A stretch of DNA of 64,000 nucleotides, from contig OY986963.1 in NCBI GenBank assembly GCA_963920575.1, forward strand, positions 3,138,896-3,202,895, written 5' to 3'. Of the stretch, positions 20,206-33,200 are shown piece after piece. The stretch comes from Narthecium ossifragum (lineage: Eukaryota > Streptophyta > Magnoliopsida > Dioscoreales > Nartheciaceae). Every line of letters begins with the position of its first letter. The first letter of the stretch is position 1. The notes under the pieces were generated by a model. It worked only from the letters and a program-made list of their open reading frames with translations, was not told the origin of the DNA and made no database searches. A program made the position numbers and the translations under genes.

Positions 20206-23200
20206 TCAAGCAACAGATAAATTAGCATCATTCTGACTTAATGAACCAATATTCGCCCCCAATCCTGCACGAGGAAGGCCATGGAGATCACTGAGCGAGT
20301 GCTGGTTGTTGATGAACCCGAAGTCCTGGAAAAATCCCTGCATGAAGATAGCAAAAGAGATGTGTAGCTAGCCACAGTGTAGCTTGTGAGGCAGAAATGC
20401 AGTTTGAAAGCCATTTTACATATTCATGTGAAGAATACTTGCTCAAGTATGCAAAGATCCTCATGCTAACATAGTACCTATGAAATTTATTGCAGTATAA
20501 TACAAATCTGATATCATACAACATGGATTGCAATCAACAAAAAAATTTCCACATTTCGTTGAAAGGAGAACACAAAAAGCATGTTTCTACCACATATATG
20601 ACTAAAATTGTTTCTTTAAGAGCGTTTCCCCCAAAAATGATTTGTTCCAACTAAACGGGAAATATATTAACTATAAGCTAGTTACGAAGTATCACACCTA
20701 AGATACGTAATTAAGAACCCCCAGAAAATGTCTTACAACGATATAGAGTGATAAAATATGTGAATCTTATCAAGAAAATTGCATCCAGTTATGGTCACCA
20801 TGTCATTCAACTTTAGGGCATTGTAAGCTTGGATTCTCATCCTAGCATACAAAAACCTGTACCATTTAGACACATATACTCAGTGTTCTTTTCTTGTCAC
20901 AATCAAATAACAAGATAAAAGGTACATCATTAGCTATGCTCACCTGAACAATAAGAAGGTTATACCTGATGGGCGAGCTTATGAGTATTCTTCCCAACTG
21001 ACAGGGAAGAATTCTTTATCCCATATCCGTGTGAAAGTACTAGATGAATATTAATATCCTTTTACCAAGTCGCATTTTCAGGGATGACTTGCTTTCCTGT
21101 GCTTTTTAAAGTTTAAACTTAAGTTTCTTAAGGGAGTACTTGCAGCTGCCACTTTCAAGATTAGAATCCATAGCTCCTAAGGTTTCGACAATAATTGGAT
21201 GTCTTGGATGGTTAGTGTACCATATAGCATAAATGAGGTCAGATGACACATCTACAAATGTATTTGAGGAGTTCAGTATTATTTATCGTAAGAATTCACA
21301 TCTCATGAACAGCAGCTATTTTATTGATAATCCAATACCAATTAATATCCCATACTTATGGGTTCAGTAATCTTCTCAACTTAAGAAATAGCATTAGACC
21401 TATCTATCAGTTATCTAAATGCAAAATGGCATGTTACAGGATGAATTAATAGGAATTTACTTGCTCGATAAACAATCTTCCCTGCGAAGGAATCATGTTC
21501 AAAACTATGCAATTATGCATGAAATTTATGATAAAAAAAAACTGATCGATGAAACATATAAATATCGTTTGGATAAACAAACAACTATGTTCAGAATAGT
21601 TTTTAAAACCATATGCAAGTCATTCTTCATTCTTAGACCAACAAAATGCATGCATGCTGGGTAGGCATATGTGGGTTGCATCATTCCCACAAAGATGTAT
21701 TGTGCGCTGCTATGTAGGGCATCTAGCTTGACCACATATATGGGCCATGCTAATATTAGGCAGATGCAGTGCTTGGTGAGGGCATAGTACATGTGAGTGC
21801 ACATCCAGCTGTACAGACCACATTGTAGTCAATGACATCTACTAACCTCGGCATCGTTAATTGCATAAGCGACACAATAGTGTTCCTGCAAAAAAAAGAA
21901 GATGAAAATGAATGACAATCTCCTTGAAAATGACATATGAATGTTATGAGCTGGCCTGATTTTCACAATAATAACCCCACTACATGAAGAACATGACTTG
22001 CCTGCATCATATACCACTCTTCAAACTCGTCAAAAAGTTCCAATCGTTCAATCCTGCACAAACAAAGAGTTGTATTAAAGGATGCCTCCAATTCATAAAG
22101 GGTAATTTATTTAGCAGTTCATCATCTTATTGAAACTGATGCACTGGAGTGCTTCCATATTTGCTGAGACAATTAATATTATAAGTACAATATTGAGAGT
22201 CTAAGACCACGCAATGAGCAAATTATTTCTTATAGTCTTCCATGCACAACGTCCTAAAGGCTATCAAAGGGAAAATGATTGTCTAAAATGGTTAGCGAAT
22301 TCTCGTACAGTCATTACAAGGAGCCTGTAAAATGATGAATAGGGAAAAGGGCAATCTTTCAATTGCTTTTTTATCATGTAACCTGCCCATGTTAATTGCT
22401 TCTGACATGAAATTTTAACAGAAACTTAACATAAGAAATGTCTGGTTATTGAATCCTGCCAATAGATAAGTAAATTTACCTCCGTCTTTCTTGGGAATTA
22501 ATGAAGTCAGTATATATCCTCAGCATGTCCCATGCAACAGCCCTCTGAACACCAAAAATTATATGGAAAATGTAAGCCATTAGAAAAAATAAACGATTTA
22601 CTTTCTGCCAGTAGCTTTAGATCCTTTCTCCTCCCATCTAAGAAAACATGTGCACGGACCTACTAATACTACAGCAATGCTACAAATCATGATTCATGTA
22701 TAAAGATTTTCCACAACATATTCCATTATACTTCACCTCCAACAATGGTAGGATCCTCTAGCTGTTTATAGGAAACAACAGTCTAGAGTAGTCAAAAAGA
22801 ATAGAAACTAACCTGCCACCCCTGATGAAGAAAGAGCTTTTCCTTATCTTCCAAAGTTGGTGTTGCGTGTATGCCTAGGAGAGGGCATCCTCGGCTCTGG
22901 ATAGCAAGTAAAACCAAAGCCCTATGAATAATTGAACAATCGCGTTTCGGTTTCAGCTACATAAATAAACTACAATAGAACAGTCCATTACCAACCCAAG
23001 TGCTTAATGGAAAGCATTGTACTATTGCTACACACCAAGTAGTTATTCATAGCATGTGTAAAGTAGTTTAATATGACAATAGAACACCAATCAGAGCAAA
23101 TCAAATATCAATGAGAGGTTAAAATAGCTAAAGAAAGTGAGCCAACAAAGAGTAGCTTGAGATCAAGATACCAAAATATCAGCAAGGTAACAATAATGGA

Positions 23201-26200
23201 CAAATATAAGAAGATACCTCCATTTCGTGCTTCCTACCAATAAACCATGTAAATAGCCCCAATTTTAATCAAGAAAGCAAAGGATTTACTTTGTATATAA
23301 AAAAAGGTAAAATCGCAACACACTAAATATTATGCTAGATTGTAAGATGATCAGATCCAAATCTGAGATTCTTAACCATGTCCTATTAATAATTTAATGA
23401 CTTTCGTTATCGGTAGAACTCAGGGTCCATTATACACTTATACCTGAAGTTGGTATAAACCAAGTATCTGCACTATTAACATTGATAGATAGAAGACTCC
23501 CCCTCAGTTCCAAAGTAGGTAGATTTAAGCCACCGTTATAAATCTTTAATCTCTTACATTAAGTATACACACTTAGTCACCAAATAAGATATACATCATT
23601 TACCATCATTTATCATGGATGGTGCAAAAAATATGCCCACTTCGTGGTTTAAGTGCATATTTATAGAGCTCTATGTCACCATGCTTGGATAGTAGCCATA
23701 CTCCCGAAGCACATTCAGGATTTGGCCCATGTCATATTCCAGACTTCCAGTACTACAATTTAAGGGTACAAATCAAATTCTTCTTGCCATTCACCAAGTT
23801 GGCATGAAATAAATTCACAAACCCTGAAAACCCATAAAGCACCCTCAAAAAACCAAATGCCGCTTCTTGCATATGCTAAACCCATTTATTTCCTAAATTG
23901 GTCAAGAAGTGATGACATCATTCTTAAAATCTGGTATGTACAACTTAAGCGTTCGCTTGGTGTCAATATGATATCTAGTTATCCACTGTCAATAATACAC
24001 CGACGCAAAAGTGACTAACTTAGATCAACAGCGAACATAGTTAACAATGAATTATCTACGCCATAAGTTGCTAATAACCCAAGTTTCAACACCATCAATA
24101 ATCACTGGAATACAATATACCTACTTATGGCCAGACTGGCAAGAGTTTCTTGGTACACTGATAAGCTTATGTAACTATTGAATGAGATTTGTAGCACATT
24201 GGTTAACTGTGCATGAACTAATAACACTAAGCCGGTAATAGTACACTCAACAAAAAATGCAATGTTCAAAATAGCCAGTATCCCCCGCATTCATAGGTTA
24301 ACTGAGATCAATTAGATATGTGCAGTTGATATAAAAGGAGATTCCTAGCAGTAGAGAAGCTAGCATTCTCTTGAATGGGAAATGTGATGGACTAAAAGAC
24401 ATGCCAAAATAAGAAAAGGGTCTAAAACAAGTTAAGATAACTGCAAATGCAGCCCATAATAAAAGGTACTGTAGAAAAAAAAAATTACATAGCAGAGCAG
24501 AAGTAGTTAAGGTTTGATGATTATAACATTGTAATAGTATCAAGAACATCATATAATTACCTCAAGATTTTTCATCATTTGTTCTCCAAAAGCATCATCA
24601 GGGTGGATCTGTGAAGAAAATGAGGACTTGATGCTAGGCAATAAATAACCTAATTACGGTCAAGGAGTAGGAGAAATGACCTAAAGAAAATGAGGAAGAA
24701 CCTGCTCATATAAGAAAAATACTGCAGTTGAGAATGTTTTTGAAGCCCATCTGACGATAGCACAGGTTGAATCTGGATCCATGTATATCAATACACACTC
24801 GGCAATTATGAATGTAGGCATGCTGATGAAAGAGACACAGGTTGATCAATCTTTCTTTGTCATGAATATTGTGAATCCTAGTCTGGCAAAATTTAACTAG
24901 AGAAGGCAACACAATCATAGATATTCAACATCAAGGATGCAGATGCAGCATCATGCTTTGCCAAAATATCAATGCTTTGGCAAAGAATGACAATTTCAAG
25001 ATCAAGAACTGGGAAGGTATCATATGATATACGTTTTGTGTTGAAGTTCTCCAAAACTCGAAAATTGTGAACTGAATTGGTCTGTTCAGGCTTTAGGTAT
25101 GGATAGAAAATGGGAGCAACTAATGCTATATAATCACGCATAGATGTAATGTAGTTAAAAGAATTGCTAAGAAAGAGGATCTCAGAAGGTGACACAGTGT
25201 CCGAAATCTTAGCTTATAGAAGAAGATTGCAGTACAAGAACAGAATGAAGAACATATGTCACCACATACGTAGGATCCAACTGGGCTAGACCTATGATGT
25301 CATCCATTCTTTTAATATCACGCAAATCAACAGGAAGCAGTTTGTAATGATTGCTTACCACCTCTCCTCTTTCTGAAAAATTATAAAGGAACTCTTAGAA
25401 AATGAAAAATAAAGAAGTACATGTATTATGTGTCAATGAATATTACAAGAAGTCTCCCTTAACATCCGCGTACTCAGGGTGAAGATGCTGATATTAAATA
25501 GTGCCGGTACTTCCCATAATCGAAGACCACAAATAGCATGCATGAGCAATGATAATATTTAGAAGAAAGATTTTTAAAATAAATCATATAAGGTAGAAAA
25601 ATTTGAGACTATGAATAACGAAAAGCATATTGATAAAAATTCGCATAACATGTCCTGTTTTAGTGACCAAAGCTTTGCAATTTCCGCAATGGAAGTCCTA
25701 CAACAGGCAAATAAAAGAACAAGATCAAGCATATAATACAATTTAAAGGCAATGCCAAGCTTGAAATCAGCTCAAGAAAAGTAAAACCATGACCAAGGCA
25801 ACATGTTTAACTCCCACAATGATACCCCAACAAATATTAAAGCTCGCACCATCACCTTTAGGAGACTAAAAACCTTCAACATATGTATTTATGTTCAATA
25901 CAATGCTCTTGGTAATGATGATTTGGAAGGCCACGGCCTCAAAAATGAATGCAAACACTGGAGTATGATTTACCCAAGCCAAAATAAATAGATATGAAAT
26001 GCTAAAGACCCTGACTAATCAAAAACATTTTAAGGCAACCAAAAATCTAAGCCATTTGACGACCACAGGCCCAAAACATTGTTATAAAGCCTCGAATAAT
26101 ATTTCCACAACTTTGCTTACGTGATGTTTATATGTAAAAGCAACTTATAGTCCTAGCCCTGCACAAGCTTAAAGCAGGTCCAGGGGATAAATGAAAATAT

Positions 26201-29200
26201 TCCAGACATTGGTCTATGCCATATTTGGTTCAAGTGGAATTTAGATCTAAGAAGCCTTGAGCTCGGTACTGGCCTGAACTCAATGCAGATGACCTGAATG
26301 AGCCTGCATGAAACTTTGGAGTCAAGCCCAGGTTTTTTCTGGTCCAATTTTATTTAGGTTCGACACCCCTAACTATGGAGATATACGAAGCTTTTCACCA
26401 CATTCAATACCTGTATAGACTTTTTGTCAGGATAGGGAAGTCTAGGTTGGTTGAGCTTCAAAATTCAACCAACAATTTTAGGGCTCCCCATATCTTTCTA
26501 GGATTTGCATCAAATCCCTCTCATGGCCAAATCTATATCCCATCATCTAACACTAATTCATGCATAGTGAACAAAAGCTGATAGCCAGTCATAAAAACCT
26601 AGCAAATGTTTTTCTAAAACCTTTCGATATGGGATTTCCAGTCCAATTATCAACCTTATATGCATGAAATAGGCCTTTAATGACAAGAAACTGATTGTGA
26701 TGTTCCAATGGCTAGTTCATTGACTTCTACAATGGTAAATGACAATGTACAAGCTCACTTTAGTAAGAGGATAATTCATAAATAATACAGATAACAGGCT
26801 CTAAAGGGATAATAACCTCTTGAAATGACTGCTCCTGTTCCAATCTTGTCCTTCAATTGATCGTAGTGATCAATGAGAGCTGCTTTCTTGCTGGTGACCT
26901 GATTAGCATACCAATATTTCAGACTTCTAGAGGATTTGAAAGGAAAATGATGATTAAAGTCATCCAGCACAACCAGGATAATAATGGTATGCAACTATTG
27001 CTGTAAATGATCTATGAACGACATGCAGGAACTACAGAAAAAACACTTTCGTCATCTCAATGGCCACAAATATTTAACCCACTCATCAATCAGTATTTTT
27101 CATGCCACAAAAGTTAGTGATTTTGCTTCCAATGAAACATGGGATGGGATATGAATGTTCAAATTCTGCACCTCTTTAAAATCCAGCTCCACATAGAGGT
27201 CCGGTGCAATCCCCTCATCCTGCAAATGAGGTAAAATATCAAACACCTAAAATTCAACAACATTTGCAAGGGCTCTTTCCATATACCTCAGAAATCGGCC
27301 TACTTGCATATCCAGAAGATTTTTGGAGTGATCCCTTAGATTTTGGAGTAAACAACAACATTGCATATAACTCCCTAAAACTCAGTTTATATTAGTCTAT
27401 AAACCTCCCTGCAGTGAATTTAATCAGAAGATTTTTGGAGTACTCCCTTAGATAGAGTTAATAGTTTCCCATTTCTTCTTATTATCTGGAAACAACTATT
27501 TGCCCAAAGAACAGATGTATCTTTTTACTCTTGTGTTAAGCCTGATAATAGTGCAGGGTCTTCCACATGGTTATGGTGTTTCTAGGGTCCAAATGCAAGC
27601 AGGCTGGTTTGTAGAGAGGTATTAGATAAATAAATAAATAAATGAATCGTGAGATGAATCTTTGATTTACTATTTCCACGCTAATAATGTACCCGAAAAG
27701 AATAAACTACCAAGATTTTCAAGTTTAAAACTTTAAATCCCTGTAAAGGCCTATATGTTGTCAACTTTTAGAACAATGCCAATAACTTACCAGCAACTGA
27801 AAGTAAGTTGTATCAAAGCCAGCTCCAAGAGACAAAATCTGTTTCTTCATGTGGTTACCACTATCGCATGGCTTGTCAGACTTGAGAAATTGGCATAGAA
27901 GCTGTCGAAGAGCAGCCCATCGAGCATAGTACCCTTCATACATAAAGCAATTTGCAGTACAAAATATAAAACCATGTTGGACTTAGAATAGGAAATAAAG
28001 AATCAAGTTGCCACTTATTGCTGAATCATACCACGGTTGATTATAGGTGATCTTCTCAAAGGTTTTCTAACGAACAAGTGAACATACTCATCCTTCATAT
28101 ATCCCTTGCTGACACAGGACCTTTTGAATGAATAAGCATAATGTTAGTCCCAACAATAAAGAGGAAGGCAATTGCCATACATATTTCAGCCATAGCTTCA
28201 TTAGAGTTTTCAAAACAAAGATAACCACTAGCCTAACACCCACAAGAGATACAATGTACTATAACGAAATAAAACAATTGGTGCTTTTTGGAAAAAACTT
28301 TTGCTCCAGTGCTATATTTATAGCATTTGGAAAGGTAGGCCGACGACTGAGTCGTCTACAAGTCATTTTGCTTCAAGGATAGAAAGGTAGCCATTCATAT
28401 GATTGTTTTCCATAGTGTTCCTTGGAGAATGGAAAATAATAATAATAAAAAGTAGGCGATCAATAGATGAAAAGTGGTAAACATATATTTGTAGTGGTAA
28501 ATCATGATGGAAACAATAAAAAGCAAATATGGTTTCTTCTGCTACAGTAGTTCGTATCACATATGACCCTAAATAATTTGATGGATCTTGCAAGGTTTCT
28601 TACATAGCAAAATATGGATGATTTCAAAAGCTTTTAGCATGCAGAGTTATGAATCACAAACAAGATTAACATAGAGAGAACAACCTAAGAGATTATAGAA
28701 AAATAGAGTTGCTAGCAGGAAAACAATCTTGAAAGTTCTTGCTATGTGCACAACAAGATGGCTTTGCTGTTAGATTGTAAAAAGAATTACTACTTCAAAA
28801 GTGATAGGGAATAGTATCTGTATAATCACCATGGTTCTAATAAGGAATTATGGCCAAATAACCTCACCATCAATTAAAGCTACAATCCCAACTTTACCAG
28901 TAAACCAGGAGATGATAACCTGCTCCTTGATTGCCACATCAATGTATACAGGAATAGAGATATGATGGCCAACTATTAGTGAAACTCTGTCCTTGTAATA
29001 CTTCTCGGCCAAGTCAAACTTAAGCACTAGAAGGATTCGTCAAGAAACCTAAGAGCCTGGCTGCCGTTACCGAACTACCTTAGCTGTTTTTAAACATTAA
29101 TCATATAACAAAAATTTGCTCTCCTAGATAGGTCTCCACAGGGCAAATGACATATCATGACATACGAACTCGTGATTACCCCCAAGTGATAGGCCTAGGG

Positions 29201-29443
29201 CAAGGAAATTACGCGAATTACAACCGAGTATTCTTGTTAAGGATCAATAGTCAGGTGACACGGCGTGATCTTCCTGAGAGGATCGCGAAACTATAGAAGA
29301 TGGAGATAAGCAGTATAGAATATAAGATGGATAAGAATAGGAATGGGAGAAATTGCATACAGCTTGCTGGCGGCGGCGTCGTCGTTCGTGGCCTGGACGG
29401 AGGCGGTGTTGCTGTGGGCATCGCCGGGGGTCATCGTGGCCAT
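20206..29443 (-). CDS. LCMT1: Leucine carboxyl methyltransferase 1 (PP2A methyltransferase), 13 exons
   Basis: SAM-dependent enzyme that methylates the C-terminal Leu carboxyl of the PP2A catalytic subunit; the Arabidopsis homologue is SBI1, which acts in brassinosteroid signalling. Exons: 29443-29361, 28120-28032, 27933-27791, 27219-27172, 26898-26817, 25372-25270, 24822-24702, 24608-24561, 22896-22813, 22544-22480, 22053-22002, 21885-21847, 20337-20206. Joined frame 362 residues. The start gives MATMTPGD, then [23 protein letters not shown] motif I is [12 protein letters not shown] (residues 92-102), then [39 protein letters not shown] and [19 protein letters not shown], and [13 protein letters not shown] near the end. 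For exon 2 an acceptor 12 nt upstream of a second AG is preferred because it restores the conserved LSCV. Intron 11 has a GC donor (CAG/GCAAGT); all others are GT-AG. The C-terminal 25 residues are unlike the animal protein. Confidence 0.95.
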
Positions 29444-30205
29444 CGCCACCGACTCGTTGTGAAATGGAGGGCGACGATCGGAAGAGGAGGTTCTTGTCCG
29501 GAGGGTTCTTTATTTGCCAAATAACCCCTCACATAATGGTATTTATAGTTACATCGTTTTGGCGTTACCGGGAGGATCCGACCCGTTTATATTTCCGTTA
29601 TGCTTTCTTTTGTTTTGTTTTTTCTCTCCTTGTACACCCCCCCAATTGTGGACTATTCTCTGGGTAAAATAGATACATTAAACTGTCAGAAAAAAATCAT
29701 ATTACCATTGATTTATGTGTTATTGGGCTTCTATATTTATATTTGTTAATTTGGAATGCCATTTTGAGTTGATAAATTTCTCCTTGATATCATAGTTAAT
29801 TGAAATTTAATGGAAAAAATTTCTAGAAGCAAGATGCCTGATGCAAGGTAATTTCGTGGATTTACTGACGCCAAATAAGGGATTTGGTTTTTCCAGTCAT
29901 CCATTAACCCGGGCCCAAATTCGAATCCCAATCCGAATCCGACTCCGACTCCGAGTCCGAAGCCCTAATCCTCCCTGCCCTTTTTCCCTTGCTAAAGGCT
30001 TCCTTAACCCATCGGGACCGCTGTTCTCGCTAGGAGAACCAAGAAGCGCGAAAGGAGAAGCAAAGATACTCTAACTCTATATAAAAGGGAAAGAAGAACT
30101 ACGGTTCTTTGTCTTCTTTGATCTCTCTTCTCATCTGGGGTTTATCGATCACTAATCCTCCTCTGAGCCGAGGAGGGGATTTGAGAAGGGTTGGTAGGGT
30201 CTCCG
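29444..30205. promoter_or_regulatory. Divergent promoter region between LCMT1 (-) and CSN7 (+)
   Basis: 762 bp separates the two start codons. A minus-strand TATAAATA at 29540-29547 lies about 100 nt upstream of the LCMT1 start. A plus-strand TATATAAAA at 30078-30086 lies about 120 nt upstream of the CSN7 start. There is no ATG between the CSN7 TATA box and its start codon. A hexamer repeat (CCGACT-like) sits at 29933-29962. Shared regulation is possible but not shown. Confidence 0.6.
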
Positions 30206-33200
30206 ATGGATATCGAGCAGAAGCAAGCGGAGCTCATCGATCAATTTACGAAGCAGGCGGGGGTTCTTGAGAGCCCCTCCTCCCTGGCCACCCTCGTCGC
30301 CGAGGCCACCTCCCACCCCTCCCTCTTTGCCTTCTCGGAGATCCTCGCTGTCACGAATCTCTCCAAGGTCTCGTCTCGCCCTCATTCAGAAGAAATTATC
30401 CTTTGATTAATTTACTTTGTTATGCAATTGTTATGTAGTTTGCTCATACTAACCATGTTGGAAAAACTCAAGAAACTGATCATCTGCAGCGTAGGTGCAG
30501 TACATTGCGACTGGTTTTTTTTGAGCGGGTTATGTGTGAAATATGGAGTTAATATGGATTCCTTGCTGCCCTTTTTTTTCGGTTGCTGATGCTTGTTATT
30601 AGTAGTGGGTTGTGCTCTATTTTGGCGAATAATCATGGTTTATTTACTTGTGAACTCTACCACGGATGCAGCTTGAAGGAACTCAGTATTCGACGTCACT
30701 TGATCTACTTCGCTTATTTGCCTATGGCACATGGAGCGACTACAAGAGTAAGAACTTCGCTTTTGTTTTTCGTATATTTCTTAAATCTGTTTTCTCTTGA
30801 TTGCCTACTGCTTTTGTACTTTATGAGTTCTAATTTAATACCTAGTCCCGAAAAAATGGATAATAATACAGAGGATGGCCCCCGGATGCAAGTCATGTGT
30901 GCAAATGTTCTGCTGATTCCTTCCATGTGTCAATGGTTCATGACCGCCTAGTCTTTGAGCAATGCCTACCAACATCCTACCTTCTCCTTAGGGTTATATT
31001 GCTTGCCAATCAGGCCCTTTCATCTTCTACGGAACTATTAAATTTATTCCTATTGGGTTATTGGACCTTGGAGAAACCCTTATGTTGGCCAAGTTAGTGT
31101 TATACAAAAACTAGTATGGATACATTTTACTCTCGAGCGAAACAGAATAATAAACTCTTTTGCAGAGCCTTCTTGGTTCAGGGTATTGTTTGCTGCTTTC
31201 CTACTATTTAGGGACTTGAATGGAGGTGGTGATAACTTCTGCTTACATTCTTCCTAATGATACAGACCAAGTTAACTAAACACAAGCAATTAGTACTCTT
31301 TGCCTCCTAGTCTTTGCATATACCTTTACCTCCTTCTGAAATCACTGTGTTAAACTCCTGTATTATAAGGGCTAAACCTTTTATGAATATCCATTTAATT
31401 GTTTTATTATTTGCAAACCATTTCAAAAAATTTCTCCAAAATGACCATTATTGTCTGAGACTTTTCAGTCTTTGGGATGAAAGTATTTTTTGCAGAATTT
31501 AAATGTTATTTATGGAATATAGGTTGAAGTGAATCATACTGATTTTTCTCCACACATTCTTGCCACTTTTGGCTTGGAGTTTATCTTTAGTAAACAATGG
31601 TTTTTTCCTGAAGCCTTGTGCAGTCTGTTGTAGGAAGCTCTCAACCGTAGGTAACTACCACTCAACCGGCAAACTCTGTGGGTAGTTTGTCAGGGGCTTG
31701 GAGGAGTCAAAATTTAGAGTGAATCTGTATCCTTTACTTCCTTCAGGAATTTTAGCTTTTTCTTTTTGCTGCATCACGTTACGCACCAGCCACCTCCTTT
31801 TGGGAGCTTGTACACATATAGGGTTTGAGCCTCTATATCACCTAGACTGGGGGCGACTTCTCTTCCTGACTTTGAACTTCTTTACGGCACATTTGGTTCG
31901 CACAAGGAATGGGGGACGGATTGGGATTGGAAGGTGGAATGGAATGAAGAGTGGAATGGGCTATTATCAAGGTGATTTTGTGATATCAGAATTGGGAATA
32001 GGAATAAAGCATTACCGTGTTTGGTATACAAACAGAAGCCTGGGAATGTAATAGGAATGAAGTACAAATGACTAAAACAATGGAATGAGATTTGATTCGG
32101 GAATTGACTATTCCATTCCGGAACGGAATGAGCCAGTCCGAGGTATCAGATGGGATTGGTTTATTCCCAACTTGTCAGGAATGAAGCATTCAAGTATTCC
32201 ATTTCTGACGTTAAGTGCCAACCAAACATTCAATTCCCGATCTTTTTGCGCAACCAAACGTGCCGTTAGTGATTACCATCTATTGCCTTCTGAGATTTTC
32301 GGCCATTTCTATGCTATCCTGAGACCATCTTGAGAGGTGCATTCAACTGTGTATGCTGCTCACTTAATTAGCATATCAAAGTACTTACCCCCCTATTTCT
32401 TTGATGGCTGGGTTTTTTATTGAAAGTTCTACTACTTCTTAAGAAGAAAAGTATAAATTGATAGTTCACTATCTCCCATACAACATAATTTACCTTTTTA
32501 ATTTCCTTTAAAATAACTCAATTTACTTGTAACTATGCGTGGATTGTAGGACATGCTGGCCGTCTTCCCGCATTATTGCCTGACCAAGTTCGAAAGCTTA
32601 AGCAGCTTACTGTGCTCACTTTGGCTGAGACAAACAAGGTTCTTATGTTATTCTTTTCAAATGTTTCTTCTTTCTTTTGAACCTTTCCACCTTGCATTAT
32701 CATCATCATCCAACTTATTACACAGAAAGACTTTATAGAACTATATGTCATGCTGTATTTTTTCATTAGAGCATGTAATTTGGATTTAGTGGATGAGTAT
32801 AACTTTCCTAAAAGCATTATAGAAGTTTGGGTATCCTGAATGTTCTGTAAGTTATGCAAGTGGTCAATAAAGTCCACACTGACAAAAAGTAAAGAGATGA
32901 CAATTCTTTTGCTATGTTGTACCCTGATTTATCTTTTACGTGTTCCTGTTCCTAGTAGAATACTTTTGTCTTTGACCTCTTTGCTATATTGCCTACCATG
33001 CCTCTTGGACTTGCTTCTTGCCATGCGGAGCTATTGGAGATGTTCAACCCTCTTACTCTCTGATGCAGGACGACCTCTAAGAATCACCACACGGAAAGTC
33101 GCCCTCCAACCCTAGGAATCACCACCTAGGGAAGCCCTGGTCATCACCACCTAGGGAAGCCCTGGGCATCACCACCCAAAGGAGAAGAAACCATTCTTCA

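Noticed and set aside
28109..28120. Alternative acceptor for LCMT1 exon 2, 12 nt downstream
   Set aside because: It keeps the frame but drops the conserved SCVS residues; it may be used as a minor isoform.
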